Assembly (NCBI RefSeq): GCF_016907355.1
Contig: NZ_JAFBBW010000001.1
Span: 2,108,001 to 2,172,000 of the forward strand
Origin: Agromyces aurantiacus
Lineage (GTDB): Bacteria > Actinomycetota > Actinomycetes > Actinomycetales > Microbacteriaceae
Direction: 5' to 3'
Length of the DNA: 64,000 nt
Notes under the pieces: generated by a model
Databases searched by the model: none
Told to the model about the DNA's origin: nothing
Seen by the model: only the letters and a program-made list of their open reading frames with translations
Made by a program: the position numbers and the translations under genes
Shown: positions 45,295 to 54,299 of the stretch, piece after piece
How the letters are laid out: every line of letters starts with the position of its first letter
Numbering within the stretch: the first letter of the stretch is position 1

Positions 45295-45849
45295 ATGAGC
45301 GAGCTCGATCGGAGCGAACGCACGCGCTACGACCTCGGACTGCTCTTCACGGACGGGCTTCCGGAGCACGACGACGGCACGGGCTACCGCGGCGCCGTGG
45401 CGGCCCGCGCGGCCGGCATCAGCTACCGCCAGCTCGACTACTGGGCTCGCACCCAGCTGGTCGAACCCACCGTGCGCGGCGCTGCCGGGTCGGGATCGCA
45501 GAGACTGTACGGGTTCCGCGACATCCTCGTGCTGAAGCTCGTCAAGCGCCTCCTCGACACGGGCATCTCGCTGCAGCAGATCCGCGTCGCGGTCACGCAG
45601 CTCCGCGAGTCCGGCATCGAGGACCTCGCCCAGACGACGCTCATGAGCGACGGCGCGAGCGTCTACCTCTGCACCTCCGACGATGAGGTGATCGACCTCG
45701 TGAACCGCGGGCAGGGCGTGTTCGGCATCGCCGTCGGCAAGGTCCTCCGCGAGGTGGAGTCGACGCTCGTCGAGCTCGACACGCAGCCGGCCGAGCAGGT
45801 CGACGAGCTCGCCGCGCGACGTGCACGATCGACCCGCAAGATCTCCTGA
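45295..45849 (+). CDS. MerR family regulator, Rv1830-like
   Basis: 184 residues from ATG 45295, with purine-rich GAGAGG/GAGGGGCG upstream. The helix-turn-helix is VAARAAGISYRQLDYWARTQ followed by FRDILVLKLVKRLLDTGISL. The C-terminal part (LMSDGASVYLCTSDDEVID) is typical of the Rv1830 group, which is found near garA across actinobacteria and has been linked to cell growth and division. A 121-base gap before it suggests a separate promoter. It is convergent with the ParA gene that follows. Confidence 0.88.
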   Translation: MSELDRSERTRYDLGLLFTDGLPEHDDGTGYRGAVAARAAGISYRQLDYWARTQLVEPTVRGAAGSGSQRLYGFRDILVLKLVKRLLDTGISLQQIRVAVTQLRESGIEDLAQTTLMSDGASVYLCTSDDEVIDLVNRGQGVFGIAVGKVLREVESTLVELDTQPAEQVDELAARRARSTRKIS

Positions 45850-45912
45850 GCCCGCGGGCGGGTCGCCGACCTGACGTCGTGTGACGCCGGATGACGCGTG
45901 CTCGAGCGCGCG

Positions 45913-46755
45913 TCAGCGGCTCGGGGCGTCGATCTCCAGCCGGCCGTTCGGGGCCTGGGCGAACTCGCCGATCCGGGCCGTGCGCAGCACCCGCTCGAGG
46001 AGCTGGTCGAAGTGCGCCGACATCTCCTCGGCGCTCTCGCCGGGCCACATGTGCAGCGGCTTCGCGGCGCCCTGCGCCTGCTGGAGCGACGTGCGCTCGG
46101 GCAGCTGCGGGCTGAGCACGAGCGGGCCGAACATGTCTCGCAGCTCCTTGATGCGGAACTGGTGCTCGAGCGACTGCACGCGCGCACGGTTCACGATGAT
46201 GCCGAGCGGCTGCAGGCGGGGGGAGAGGCCGCGACGGATCTCCTCGATCGCGCGCAGCGCGCGGTCGGCGGCGGCCACCGAGAACAGGCCGGGCTCGGTC
46301 ACCACGGCGACGCGGTCGCTCGCGGCCCATGCCGTGCGCGTGAGCGCGTTGAGCGACGGCGCGCAGTCGATGAGCACGAGCTCGTAGTCGGCCTCGACGT
46401 TGGCGAGCGCCTCCTCGAGCTTCCAGATGTCCCGGATGGACGGGTGCGGGCCGTCGTAGTTGATGGCCGACGGGCTGCCGATCATGACGTCGATGGTCGA
46501 CTGCGGGTTCGAACGCGCCCAACCGGAGGGGGCGATCGCCGAGCGGACGATCCTCTCCTTCGGCGAGGCGAGGACGTCGGCGACGTTGAGGTGACCGCCG
46601 ACCTGGATGTCCATCCCGGTCGACACGTCGGACTGCGGATCCAGGTCGACCACGAGCGTGCGCACGCCGCGCGCGAACGCGGCCGACGCCAGTCCGAGGG
46701 TGACGGTCGTCTTTCCGACGCCGCCCTTCAGGGAACTGACCGAGAGAACGTGCAC
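45913..46755 (-). CDS. ParA family ATPase, divergent from pyruvate carboxylase
   Basis: 280 residues from GTG at 46755. It is a compact ParA: Walker [18 protein letters not shown] at the very start, then LVVDLDPQSDVSTGMD and YELVLIDCAPSLNALTRTA. The last ~70 residues include FDQLLERVLRTARIGEFAQ. No parB is adjacent and its cargo is unknown. Minus-strand TAACGT ends eight bases before the GTG. It is one of three ParA-like proteins in the window; the frame stays open antisense through most of pyc but that part is not coding. Confidence 0.92.
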   Translation of the reverse strand: MHVLSVSSLKGGVGKTTVTLGLASAAFARGVRTLVVDLDPQSDVSTGMDIQVGGHLNVADVLASPKERIVRSAIAPSGWARSNPQSTIDVMIGSPSAINYDGPHPSIRDIWKLEEALANVEADYELVLIDCAPSLNALTRTAWAASDRVAVVTEPGLFSVAAADRALRAIEEIRRGLSPRLQPLGIIVNRARVQSLEHQFRIKELRDMFGPLVLSPQLPERTSLQQAQGAAKPLHMWPGESAEEMSAHFDQLLERVLRTARIGEFAQAPNGRLEIDAPSR

Positions 46756-46763
46756 GAGCGAAT

Positions 46764-46776
46764 ACGTTACCGTTAC
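46764..46776 (-). promoter_or_regulatory. parA -10 box with tandem CGTTAC repeats
   Basis: On the plus strand CGTTAC occurs twice in direct succession (46765-46770 and 46771-46776). On the minus strand the first copy forms the -10 box TAACGT of the ParA gene. The repeats lie in the 78-base divergent gap to pyc and may be a binding site. Confidence 0.5.
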
Positions 46777-46833
46777 TCGCAACGCGATACCTAAATGTTC
46801 GCTGTGCGGAAGACCCCCATCCGAAAGGCCTGC

Positions 46834-49800
46834 ATGTTCTCGAAGATCCTGGTCGCCAATCGCGGTGAGATCGCCATCCGTGCGTTCCGCGCCGCCGTCG
46901 AGCTCGGTGCGAAGACCGTCGCCGTCTTCCCGTACGAGGACCGCAACTCGCTGCACCGGCTGAAGGCCGACGAGGCGTACCAGATCGGCGAGCCCGGTCA
47001 CCCCGTGCGCGCCTACCTCGACGTGTCTGAGATCATCCGGGTCGCCAAGGAGTCGGGCGCCGATGCGATCTACCCGGGCTACGGCTTCCTGTCGGAGAAT
47101 CCCGAGCTCGCGCAGGCCGCGGCCGACGCGGGCATCACCTTCATCGGCCCGCCCACGCGCGTGCTGGAGATGGCCGGCAACAAGGTGACCGCCAAGCAGC
47201 AGGCGATCGCGGCGGGCGTTCCCGTGCTCAAGTCGACCGAGCCCTCGCGCGACGTCGAGGCGCTGCTCGCGCAGGCCGACGAGATCGGCTTCCCCATCTT
47301 CGCCAAGGCCGTCGCGGGCGGCGGCGGTCGCGGCATGCGCCGTGTCGACAAGCGGGACGACCTGCGCCGTGCGCTCGAGGAGGCCATGCGCGAGGCCGAC
47401 AGCGCCTTCGGCGACCCGACGATGTTCCTCGAGCAGGCTGTGCTCCGCCCGCGCCACATCGAGGTCCAGGTGCTCGCCGACGGCACGGGCGAGACCGTGC
47501 ACCTCTTCGAGCGCGACTGCTCGGTGCAGCGCCGCCACCAGAAGGTCGTCGAGATCGCGCCGGCGCCGAACCTCTCCGACGAGATCCGCCAGTCCCTCTA
47601 CCGCGACGCCGTGGCGTTCGCGAAGTCGATCGGCTACGTCAACGCGGGGACGGTCGAGTTCCTGCTCGACACGGCGGGCGAGCGCGCCGGCCAGCACGTG
47701 TTCATCGAGATGAACCCGCGCATCCAGGTCGAGCACACGGTCACCGAGGAGGTCACCGACGTCGACCTCGTCGTCGCCCAGATGCGGATCGCGGCGGGGG
47801 AGACCCTCGCCGACCTCGGCCTGACCCAGGACCGGATCCAGCTCCGCGGTGCCGCGCTCCAGTGCCGCATCACGACCGAGGACCCCACGGCGAACTTCCG
47901 CCCCGACACGGGCAAGATCACGACGTACCGCTCGCCGGGCGGCGCGGGCATCCGTCTCGACGGCGGCACGGTCAACCCCGGCGCGCAGATCAGCCCGCAC
48001 TTCGACTCGATGCTCGCGAAGCTCATCTGCCGGGGTCGCGACTACTCGCAGGCGGTCACGCGCGCCAAGCGCGCCCTTGCGGAGTTCCGCATCCGCGGCG
48101 TGTCCACGAACATCCCGTTCCTCCAGGCGGTCCTCGAGGACCCGGCGTTCATCGCGGGCGACCTCAGCACGTCGTTCATCGACGAGCGGCCGCAGCTCAT
48201 GCGCGGGCGCGTGTCGAAGGACCGCGGCACCAAGATCCTGAACTGGCTCGCGGATGTCACGGTGAACCAGCCGAACGGACCCGCGCCCACCACGGTCGCG
48301 CCGGTCGAGAAGCTCCCCGAGGTCGACCTGTCGCAGCCCGCGCCCGACGGGTCGCGCCAGCGACTGCTCGAGCTCGGCCCGGAGCGGTTCGCCGCGGCGC
48401 TGCGCGCGCAGACGCCGCTCGCGGTCACCGAGACCACGTTCCGTGACGCGCACCAGTCGCTGCTCGCGACCCGCGTGCGCACGCGCGACCTCGTCGCCGT
48501 CGCGCCGTACGTCGCGCGCATGACGCCCGGGCTGCTCTCCGTCGAGGCCTGGGGCGGGGCGACCTACGACGTCGCGCTGCGCTTCCTCGGCGAGGACCCG
48601 TGGGAGCGGCTCGCGGCGCTGCGCACCGCGCTGCCGAACATCAACATCCAGATGCTGCTGCGCGGTCGCAACACGGTCGGCTACACGCCGTACCCGACCG
48701 AGGTGACCGACGCGTTCGTGCAGGAGGCCGCCGCGACCGGCGTCGACATCTTCCGCATCTTCGACGCGCTCAACGACGTCTCGCAGATGCGTCCGGCGAT
48801 CGACGCGGTGCTCGCCACCGGGTCCTCGATCGCCGAGGTCGCGGTCTGCTACACCGGCGACCTGCTCGACCCCGCCGAGGACCTCTACACCCTCGACTAC
48901 TACCTGCGACTCGCCGACCAGATCGTCGAGGCCGGTGCGCACATACTCGCCATCAAGGACATGGCCGGCCTGCTGCGCCCGGCCGCGGCCGAGAAGCTCG
49001 TCGGCGCGCTCCGCGAGCGGTTCGACCTCCCCGTGCACCTGCACACCCACGACACCGCTGGCGGCCAGCTCGCGACGCTGCTCGCCGCGAGCCGCGCGGG
49101 CGTCGACGCGGTCGACGTCGCGAGCGCGCCCATGGCGGGCACGACCAGCCAGCCCTCGGCGTCCTCCCTCGTCGCCGCGCTCGCGCACACCGAGCGCGAC
49201 ACCGGCATCTCGCTCGACGCGGTCTCCGACCTCGAACCGTACTGGGAGGCGGTCCGGCGCCTCTACCGTCCGTTCGAGTCGGGGCTGCCCGGGCCCACGG
49301 GGCGCGTGTATCACCACGAGATCCCCGGCGGGCAGCTCTCGAACCTGCGCCAGCAGGCGATCGCGCTCGGCCTGGCCGACGACTTCGAGCTCATCGAGGA
49401 CATGTACGCGGCGGCGAACGAGATCCTCGGGCGGGTTCCCAAGGTCACGCCGTCGTCGAAGGTCGTCGGTGACCTCGCGCTGCACCTCGCCGCGGTGAAG
49501 GCCGACCCCGCCGACTTCGAGGCGAACCCCGAGAAGTACGACGTGCCCGACTCGGTCATCGGCTTCATGGCCGGCGAGCTCGGCGACCTGCCCGGCGGAT
49601 GGCCCGAGCCCTTCCGCTCGAAGGTGCTCGCGGGCCGCGACGTGCGCGTCGGCGTCACCGAGCTCACCGACGAGCAGCGCCGCGGGCTCGACACGCCCGG
49701 GACCGAGCGGCAGGCGCTGCTGAACGCGCTGCTGTTCCCGGCCCCGACGCGCCAGTTCGAGCAGATCCGCGAGCTGTTCGGCGACCTGTCGGTCGTCGAC

Positions 49801-50238
49801 ACCGCCGACTACCTCTACGGCCTCCGACCCGGCGCCGAGCACGTGGTCGAGATCGCCAAGGGCGTGCGCCTCTACGCCGGGCTCGAGGCCATCGGCGAGG
49901 CCGACGACAAGGGCATGCGGACCGTCATGACCATCCTGAACGGCCAGCTCCGGCCCGTGTTCGTGCGCGACCGGAGCATCACGGTCGAGACCCGCGCGGC
50001 CGAGAAGGCCGACGCGTCGCAGCCCGGCCAGATCGCCGCGCCGTTCTCCGGAGTGGTGACGCTCCAGGTGGAGACGGGTGCCGAGGTCGCGCCCGGCCAG
50101 GCCGTCGCGTCGATCGAGGCCATGAAGATGGAGGCGGCGATCACCTCGCCCATCGCGGGCGTCGTCGAGCGCGTCGCCATCCCGAAGACGCAGCAGGTGG
50201 AGGCGGGTGATCTGCTCGTCGTCGTGCGCCCGCGATAG
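46834..50238 (+). CDS. pyc: pyruvate carboxylase
   Basis: 1134 residues from ATG 46834; the upstream ATG 46795 would overlap the likely promoter. Domains in order: biotin carboxylase (FSKILVANRGEIAIRAFRAA at the start; ATP-grasp GGGGRGMRRV near residue 170), carboxyltransferase (TFRDAHQSLLATRVRTRDL about residue 535; metal-site HLHTHDTAGGQ near residue 735), and a C-terminal biotin carrier with the biotin lysine in IEAMKMEAAI near residue 1095. It makes oxaloacetate from pyruvate for the TCA cycle. All motifs are intact. Confidence 0.97.
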   Translation: MFSKILVANRGEIAIRAFRAAVELGAKTVAVFPYEDRNSLHRLKADEAYQIGEPGHPVRAYLDVSEIIRVAKESGADAIYPGYGFLSENPELAQAAADAGITFIGPPTRVLEMAGNKVTAKQQAIAAGVPVLKSTEPSRDVEALLAQADEIGFPIFAKAVAGGGGRGMRRVDKRDDLRRALEEAMREADSAFGDPTMFLEQAVLRPRHIEVQVLADGTGETVHLFERDCSVQRRHQKVVEIAPAPNLSDEIRQSLYRDAVAFAKSIGYVNAGTVEFLLDTAGERAGQHVFIEMNPRIQVEHTVTEEVTDVDLVVAQMRIAAGETLADLGLTQDRIQLRGAALQCRITTEDPTANFRPDTGKITTYRSPGGAGIRLDGGTVNPGAQISPHFDSMLAKLICRGRDYSQAVTRAKRALAEFRIRGVSTNIPFLQAVLEDPAFIAGDLSTSFIDERPQLMRGRVSKDRGTKILNWLADVTVNQPNGPAPTTVAPVEKLPEVDLSQPAPDGSRQRLLELGPERFAAALRAQTPLAVTETTFRDAHQSLLATRVRTRDLVAVAPYVARMTPGLLSVEAWGGATYDVALRFLGEDPWERLAALRTALPNINIQMLLRGRNTVGYTPYPTEVTDAFVQEAAATGVDIFRIFDALNDVSQMRPAIDAVLATGSSIAEVAVCYTGDLLDPAEDLYTLDYYLRLADQIVEAGAHILAIKDMAGLLRPAAAEKLVGALRERFDLPVHLHTHDTAGGQLATLLAASRAGVDAVDVASAPMAGTTSQPSASSLVAALAHTERDTGISLDAVSDLEPYWEAVRRLYRPFESGLPGPTGRVYHHEIPGGQLSNLRQQAIALGLADDFELIEDMYAAANEILGRVPKVTPSSKVVGDLALHLAAVKADPADFEANPEKYDVPDSVIGFMAGELGDLPGGWPEPFRSKVLAGRDVRVGVTELTDEQRRGLDTPGTERQALLNALLFPAPTRQFEQIRELFGDLSVVDTADYLYGLRPGAEHVVEIAKGVRLYAGLEAIGEADDKGMRTVMTILNGQLRPVFVRDRSITVETRAAEKADASQPGQIAAPFSGVVTLQVETGAEVAPGQAVASIEAMKMEAAITSPIAGVVERVAIPKTQQVEAGDLLVVVRPR

Positions 50239-50275
50239 ACTCGGGACTGTTCCGCACTGATGAGGAGGGGAGTCG

Positions 50276-51658
50276 GTGGCAGAACACGATGATCAGACGG
50301 GCTCGACCCGTCGCCCGCGTTCCCGCACCACCGAGCGTTCCGACGACCGTCGGGCGCCTGCCGGGCCGGCCGAGCCGGGCCAGCCCGACGAGTCGATCGA
50401 CGTGCGCGTCGACCTGCCGCCCGCGCCGCCGCCGAACATGCCCGACGACGAGGTGGCGGTCGCCATCGACGACGTCGCGGTCGACCCGGGCGGTCTCGGC
50501 GCGGTGAGCACGGGCACCACGTCGGTCGAGGTGCTCACGCCGGCGTTGTCGCGCGGGGGCTACCGGCACGCGGCCGGGCGCGATGCATCCCCGTACGGCG
50601 CGCTGCTCGCCGCCGACGCGTCGCGCACGCGACGCGAGCGCCTCACCACCGACACGGGTGCGCACGTCGCGATCGTCGAGGAGGCCGACGGCGAGCTCGT
50701 CGCGGCCGAGGTCCCCGAGACGCCGGAGTCGCTCACGGCCGACCGGCTCATCGACCTCAATCGCACCACGCGACCCGCGCCGCAGGGCGGATTCAACCGG
50801 TTCCTCTACGAGGCGACCCTGCACCTGGTCAACCTCGGCGACTCGGCGAAGGTCCGGGCCCATCGGGCGATGAACGAGCGGATCGGACGGCGCTTCGAGG
50901 GCGGGGCGCGGTTCGTGCCCGTGCTGACCCGGAAGGGCGGCGTCGGCAAGACGACCATCACGACGCTGCTCGGCATGGCCCTCGCCGACGCGCGCGACGA
51001 CCGCGTGATCGCGATCGACGCCAATCCCGATCGCGGCACGCTCGCCGAGCGGGTCGACCGGCAGACGCGCGAGACCGTGCGCGACGTCGTCTCGCGAGCC
51101 TCCTCGATCGGCGGGTTCACCGACTTCTCGAAGTTCGTCTCGCGTGACGAGACGCGCCTCGACATCCTCGCGTCCGACACCGACCCCACGCTGTCCGAGG
51201 CGTTCGACGCCGATGACTACAACGTGGTCGCCGGCCTCGCCGCGCGGTACTACTCGCTCGTGCTCACCGACTGCGGCACCGGCATCGTGCACTCGGTCAT
51301 GCGGGCGACGCTGCAGCGGGCCGACTCGATCGTCGTCGTCTCGGGCGGCAGCGTCGACGAGGCGCGCCTGGCCTCGGAGACCCTCACCTGGCTCGAGGCG
51401 AACGGGTACGGCGAGCTCGTGCGCAACGCCGTCGTCGCGATCAACCTCGCCACGCAGGGCACGCACCTGGTCAAGGTCGACGAGATCGAGGCGCACTTCC
51501 AGTCCCGCGTGCGCGAGATCGTGCGCATCCCGTACGACCCCCAGCTCGCGGCCGGCTCGGTCGTGCACTGGGCCGACCTGCGCCCGGTGACGCAGCACGC
51601 CGCCCGCGAGCTCGCCGCGCTCGTGGTGGAGGGCCTGCCCGTCGAACGCGGCCACTGA
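50276..51658 (+). CDS. MinD/ParA-like ATPase with long disordered N-terminus
   Basis: 460 residues from GTG 50276, with GAGGAGGGGAG ahead. Residues 1-~170 are disordered and rich in Pro, Arg and Asp ([28 protein letters not shown]). The ATPase follows: [19 protein letters not shown] (about residue 219), [15 protein letters not shown], and [19 protein letters not shown]. The layout resembles actinobacterial MinD-like proteins near type VII secretion or septum genes, but no such genes are here. It follows pyc by 37 bases. Confidence 0.85.
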   Translation: MAEHDDQTGSTRRPRSRTTERSDDRRAPAGPAEPGQPDESIDVRVDLPPAPPPNMPDDEVAVAIDDVAVDPGGLGAVSTGTTSVEVLTPALSRGGYRHAAGRDASPYGALLAADASRTRRERLTTDTGAHVAIVEEADGELVAAEVPETPESLTADRLIDLNRTTRPAPQGGFNRFLYEATLHLVNLGDSAKVRAHRAMNERIGRRFEGGARFVPVLTRKGGVGKTTITTLLGMALADARDDRVIAIDANPDRGTLAERVDRQTRETVRDVVSRASSIGGFTDFSKFVSRDETRLDILASDTDPTLSEAFDADDYNVVAGLAARYYSLVLTDCGTGIVHSVMRATLQRADSIVVVSGGSVDEARLASETLTWLEANGYGELVRNAVVAINLATQGTHLVKVDEIEAHFQSRVREIVRIPYDPQLAAGSVVHWADLRPVTQHAARELAALVVEGLPVERGH

Positions 51659-51725
51659 CCCCCTCGCCCGTCGCCGCGACGGGCCCGACCCTGCCCGCGT
51701 GCGCGGGCCCGATCACGGAGCACCA

Positions 51726-52217
51726 TTGCCGGAACGTCCCATTCGCCTGTTCGGCGACCCCGTCCTGAAGACCGTCTCCACCCCCGTCGAGGCGGTCGAC
51801 GACCGCGTCCGCGGGCTCGTCGCCGACCTCGTCGACAGCGTGCGGCTCCCCGGCCGCGCCGGCGTGGCCGCGCCGCAGATCGGCGTGAACCTGCGCGTGT
51901 TCAGCTACAACATCGACGGCGAGGTCGGCTACGTCATCAATCCCGAGCTCGTCGAGGTATCGGGGGAGCGCGAACTCGTCGACGAGGGCTGCCTCTCGGT
52001 GCCGGGCCTCTGGCACAAGACGCCGCGCCATCCGTTCGCTCGCGTCCGCGGCGTGGACCTCGACGGCAACGTCGTCGAACTCGCCGGCGAAGGCCTCCTG
52101 GCCCAGGCGCTGCAGCATGAGGTGGATCACCTCGACGGCATCGTCTACCTCGACCGGCTCGAGAAGGACGAGCGCAGGGCCGCCATGCGGTCGGTGCGCG
52201 AATCCGACTGGTTCTGA
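51726..52217 (+). CDS. def: peptide deformylase
   Basis: 163 residues from TTG 51726, chosen because GGAG stands five bases before it and the protein then begins (M)[13 protein letters not shown], the normal family start. The three motifs are complete: [21 protein letters not shown] and [17 protein letters not shown], giving the Cys and two His that hold the metal. It removes formyl groups from new proteins. It is followed by a strong hairpin. Confidence 0.94.
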   Translation: MPERPIRLFGDPVLKTVSTPVEAVDDRVRGLVADLVDSVRLPGRAGVAAPQIGVNLRVFSYNIDGEVGYVINPELVEVSGERELVDEGCLSVPGLWHKTPRHPFARVRGVDLDGNVVELAGEGLLAQALQHEVDHLDGIVYLDRLEKDERRAAMRSVRESDWF

Positions 52218-52266
52218 CCGCCGACACCGGGCTCGTCCGCGAGGCACGGAACCGGCACACGGAGAA

Positions 52267-52292
52267 GGGCTCCGCGCGGATGCGCGGAGCCC
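52267..52292. terminator. bidirectional terminator between def and the acyl-CoA ligase
   Basis: Perfect 11-bp stem GGGCTCCGCGC / GCGCGGAGCCC with loop GGAT, between two convergent genes, followed by TTCCC on plus and TTCTCC on minus. Confidence 0.85.
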
Positions 52293-52310
52293 TTCCCTGC
52301 GGCGGCGGGG

Positions 52311-54146
52311 TCAGCTGACGATCGAGTGGCCCTCGGTCGCGGGGGCGCCCGAGTACATGCCCTCGATGTCGGCGGCGAAGTCCTCGAGGATCACGTTGCG
52401 CTTGATGCTCATCTTCGGCGTGAGGTGACCGCTCGCCTCGGTGAACTCGGTCGGCAGGATCGTGAACTTGCGGATCGACTCGGCCCGCGAGACGTGCTCG
52501 TTCGCCGCGTCGATCGCGCGCTGCACCTCGGCGAGCACCGCCGGGTTGGTCGCGGCCTCGTCGACGCTCATGCCCGCATCCTCGCCGTGGTTGTTCAGCC
52601 AGACCGGCAGCATCTCGGGGTCGAGCGTGACGAGGGCGGAGATGAAGGGCTTCTGGTCGCCGACGACGACCACCTGGCCCACGAGCGGGTTCGCGCGGAT
52701 CGGGTCCTCGAGCGCCGCGGGGGCGACGTTCTTGCCGCCCGCCGTCACGATGATCTCCTTCTTGCGGCCCGTGATCGTGAGGAACCCGTCGGCGTCGAAC
52801 GAGCCGATGTCGCCGGTCTTGAACCATCCGTCGTCGAAGACCGCGGCCGTGGCCTCGGGGTTCTTCCAGTACTCCTTGAAGACGTTGACGCCCTTGACCT
52901 CGATCTCGCCGTCGTCGGCGAGTCGCACCGACACGCCGGGCAGCGCGGGCCCGACGGTGCCGATCTTCGACCTCGTGGCGAGGTTCACCGTCGCGGGGGC
53001 CGTGGTCTCGGTGAGGCCGTAGCCCTCGAGGATCGTGATGCCCAGCGCGTGGTAGAAGTGGCCGAGGCGAGGCCCGAGCGGAGCCGAGCCGGACACCGCG
53101 TACTTGACGTTCCCGCCCATCGCGGCACGCAGCTTCGAGAAGACCAGGCGGTCGAAGAGCGCGAACTTCAGCTTCAGGCCGAGCGGGATGCCCGCACCCG
53201 CCTCCTTCGCCGTGGAGTACGCGACCGCGGTCTCGGCCGCCGCGTGGAAGATCTTGCCCTTGCCGCCGGCCTCGGCCTTCTGCTCGGAGACGTTGTAGAC
53301 CTTCTCGAACACGCGGGGGACCGCGAGCAGGAACGTGGGCTTGAAGCTGCCGAGCGAGGGCAGCAGCTGCTTCGTGTCGGGCTGGTGGCCCACGCGAACG
53401 CCGGCGTGCACGCACAGCACCGAGATGAACCGGGCGAACACGTGCGCGGTGGTGATGAACAACAGCGTCGACGCGCCGTTCGGGTCGAGCACGACCTCCT
53501 CGAGCGCGACCGCGGCGTTGCGGGAGAGCTCGACGAAGTTCGAGTGGGTCAGGACGCAGCCCTTGGGCTTGCCGGTCGAGCCGGACGTGTAGATGAGCGT
53601 CGCGATGTCGGAGCCGACCGCGAGGTTGCGGCGGCGCTCGATCTCCTCGTCGGGCACGTCGGCGCCGGCGGCGGCGAGCTTGTCGAGGTCGCCGAGGTCG
53701 ATCTGCCACACGTTGCGGATCGCGGGGAGGTCGGGATGCACCTCGTCGAACCGCGCGAAGTGGTCGGCGGTCTCGAGGATGACGGCGACCGATCCGGAGT
53801 CGCCGAGGTTCCAGCGCACCTGCGCCGGCGAGCTCGTCTCGTAGATCGGGACGAGGACGGCGCCCGCGAACCAGGTCGCGAAGTCGATGAGGGTCCACTC
53901 GTACCGGGTCTTGCACATCAGGCCGACCTTGTCGCCCGGCTGGATGCCGGCGGCGACGAGGCCCTTGGCGAGCCGGACGACCTGCTCGTGGAATTCCCGC
54001 GTCGTGACCGGGCTCCACCCGCCGTCGGCGGTCGGCAGCGAGAAGAGCACCGAGTCGGGGGTCGCCGAGACGCGCTCCATGAGGAGGTCGGTGGTGTTCG
54101 CGTCGGGGTCGGCGGGGACCAAGGGTGCAGTGGCGAATTCGGTCAC
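52311..54146 (-). CDS. long-chain acyl-CoA synthetase (AMP-forming)
   Basis: 611 residues from GTG at 54146, with AAGGAG ahead. The P-loop-like ATP motif is LIYTSGSTGKPKGCVLTHSN (about residue 185), with EGYGLTETTAPATVN (about residue 355), and TGDIGSFDADGFLTITGRKK (about residue 435). The C-terminal PTEFTEASGHLTPKMSIKR carries the conserved catalytic lysine region. The layout is that of FadD15-type enzymes, which activate long-chain fatty acids. It is divergent from the glucokinase. Confidence 0.93.
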   Translation of the reverse strand: MTEFATAPLVPADPDANTTDLLMERVSATPDSVLFSLPTADGGWSPVTTREFHEQVVRLAKGLVAAGIQPGDKVGLMCKTRYEWTLIDFATWFAGAVLVPIYETSSPAQVRWNLGDSGSVAVILETADHFARFDEVHPDLPAIRNVWQIDLGDLDKLAAAGADVPDEEIERRRNLAVGSDIATLIYTSGSTGKPKGCVLTHSNFVELSRNAAVALEEVVLDPNGASTLLFITTAHVFARFISVLCVHAGVRVGHQPDTKQLLPSLGSFKPTFLLAVPRVFEKVYNVSEQKAEAGGKGKIFHAAAETAVAYSTAKEAGAGIPLGLKLKFALFDRLVFSKLRAAMGGNVKYAVSGSAPLGPRLGHFYHALGITILEGYGLTETTAPATVNLATRSKIGTVGPALPGVSVRLADDGEIEVKGVNVFKEYWKNPEATAAVFDDGWFKTGDIGSFDADGFLTITGRKKEIIVTAGGKNVAPAALEDPIRANPLVGQVVVVGDQKPFISALVTLDPEMLPVWLNNHGEDAGMSVDEAATNPAVLAEVQRAIDAANEHVSRAESIRKFTILPTEFTEASGHLTPKMSIKRNVILEDFAADIEGMYSGAPATEGHSIVS

Positions 54147-54216
54147 GGTAGCTCCTTCGGCACCGGGAGGGTCGCAGGCGCTACGGGGCCGCACGAACCT
54201 CGGCATTGGGGTTGAC

Positions 54217-54222
54217 TACACT
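54217..54222 (+). promoter_or_regulatory. -10 box TACACT upstream of the glucokinase
   Basis: TACACT in the 153-base divergent gap between the acyl-CoA ligase and the ROK gene. The start TTG 54300 is 78 bases downstream and has the ribosome site GGAAAGG at 54285-54291. Confidence 0.45.
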
Positions 54223-54299
54223 CTAACCGGTGCGCCCCCGGCAGCCGCTGGGCGCTTGTGCACACACTCCAAAGCACCCCACCCGGAAAGGCGATCCCA

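Noticed and set aside
45913..49842. An open frame of about 1,300 codons on the minus strand through pyc
   Set aside because: Only the first part (to 46755) is a real ParA gene; the rest is antisense to pyc, with no motifs and the Arg/Asp/Val/His composition typical of antisense frames in very GC-rich DNA.
52326..54215. A 629-codon plus-strand frame across the acyl-CoA ligase
   Set aside because: Shadow of the minus-strand ligase, which has all AMP-forming enzyme motifs and a clear ribosome site.
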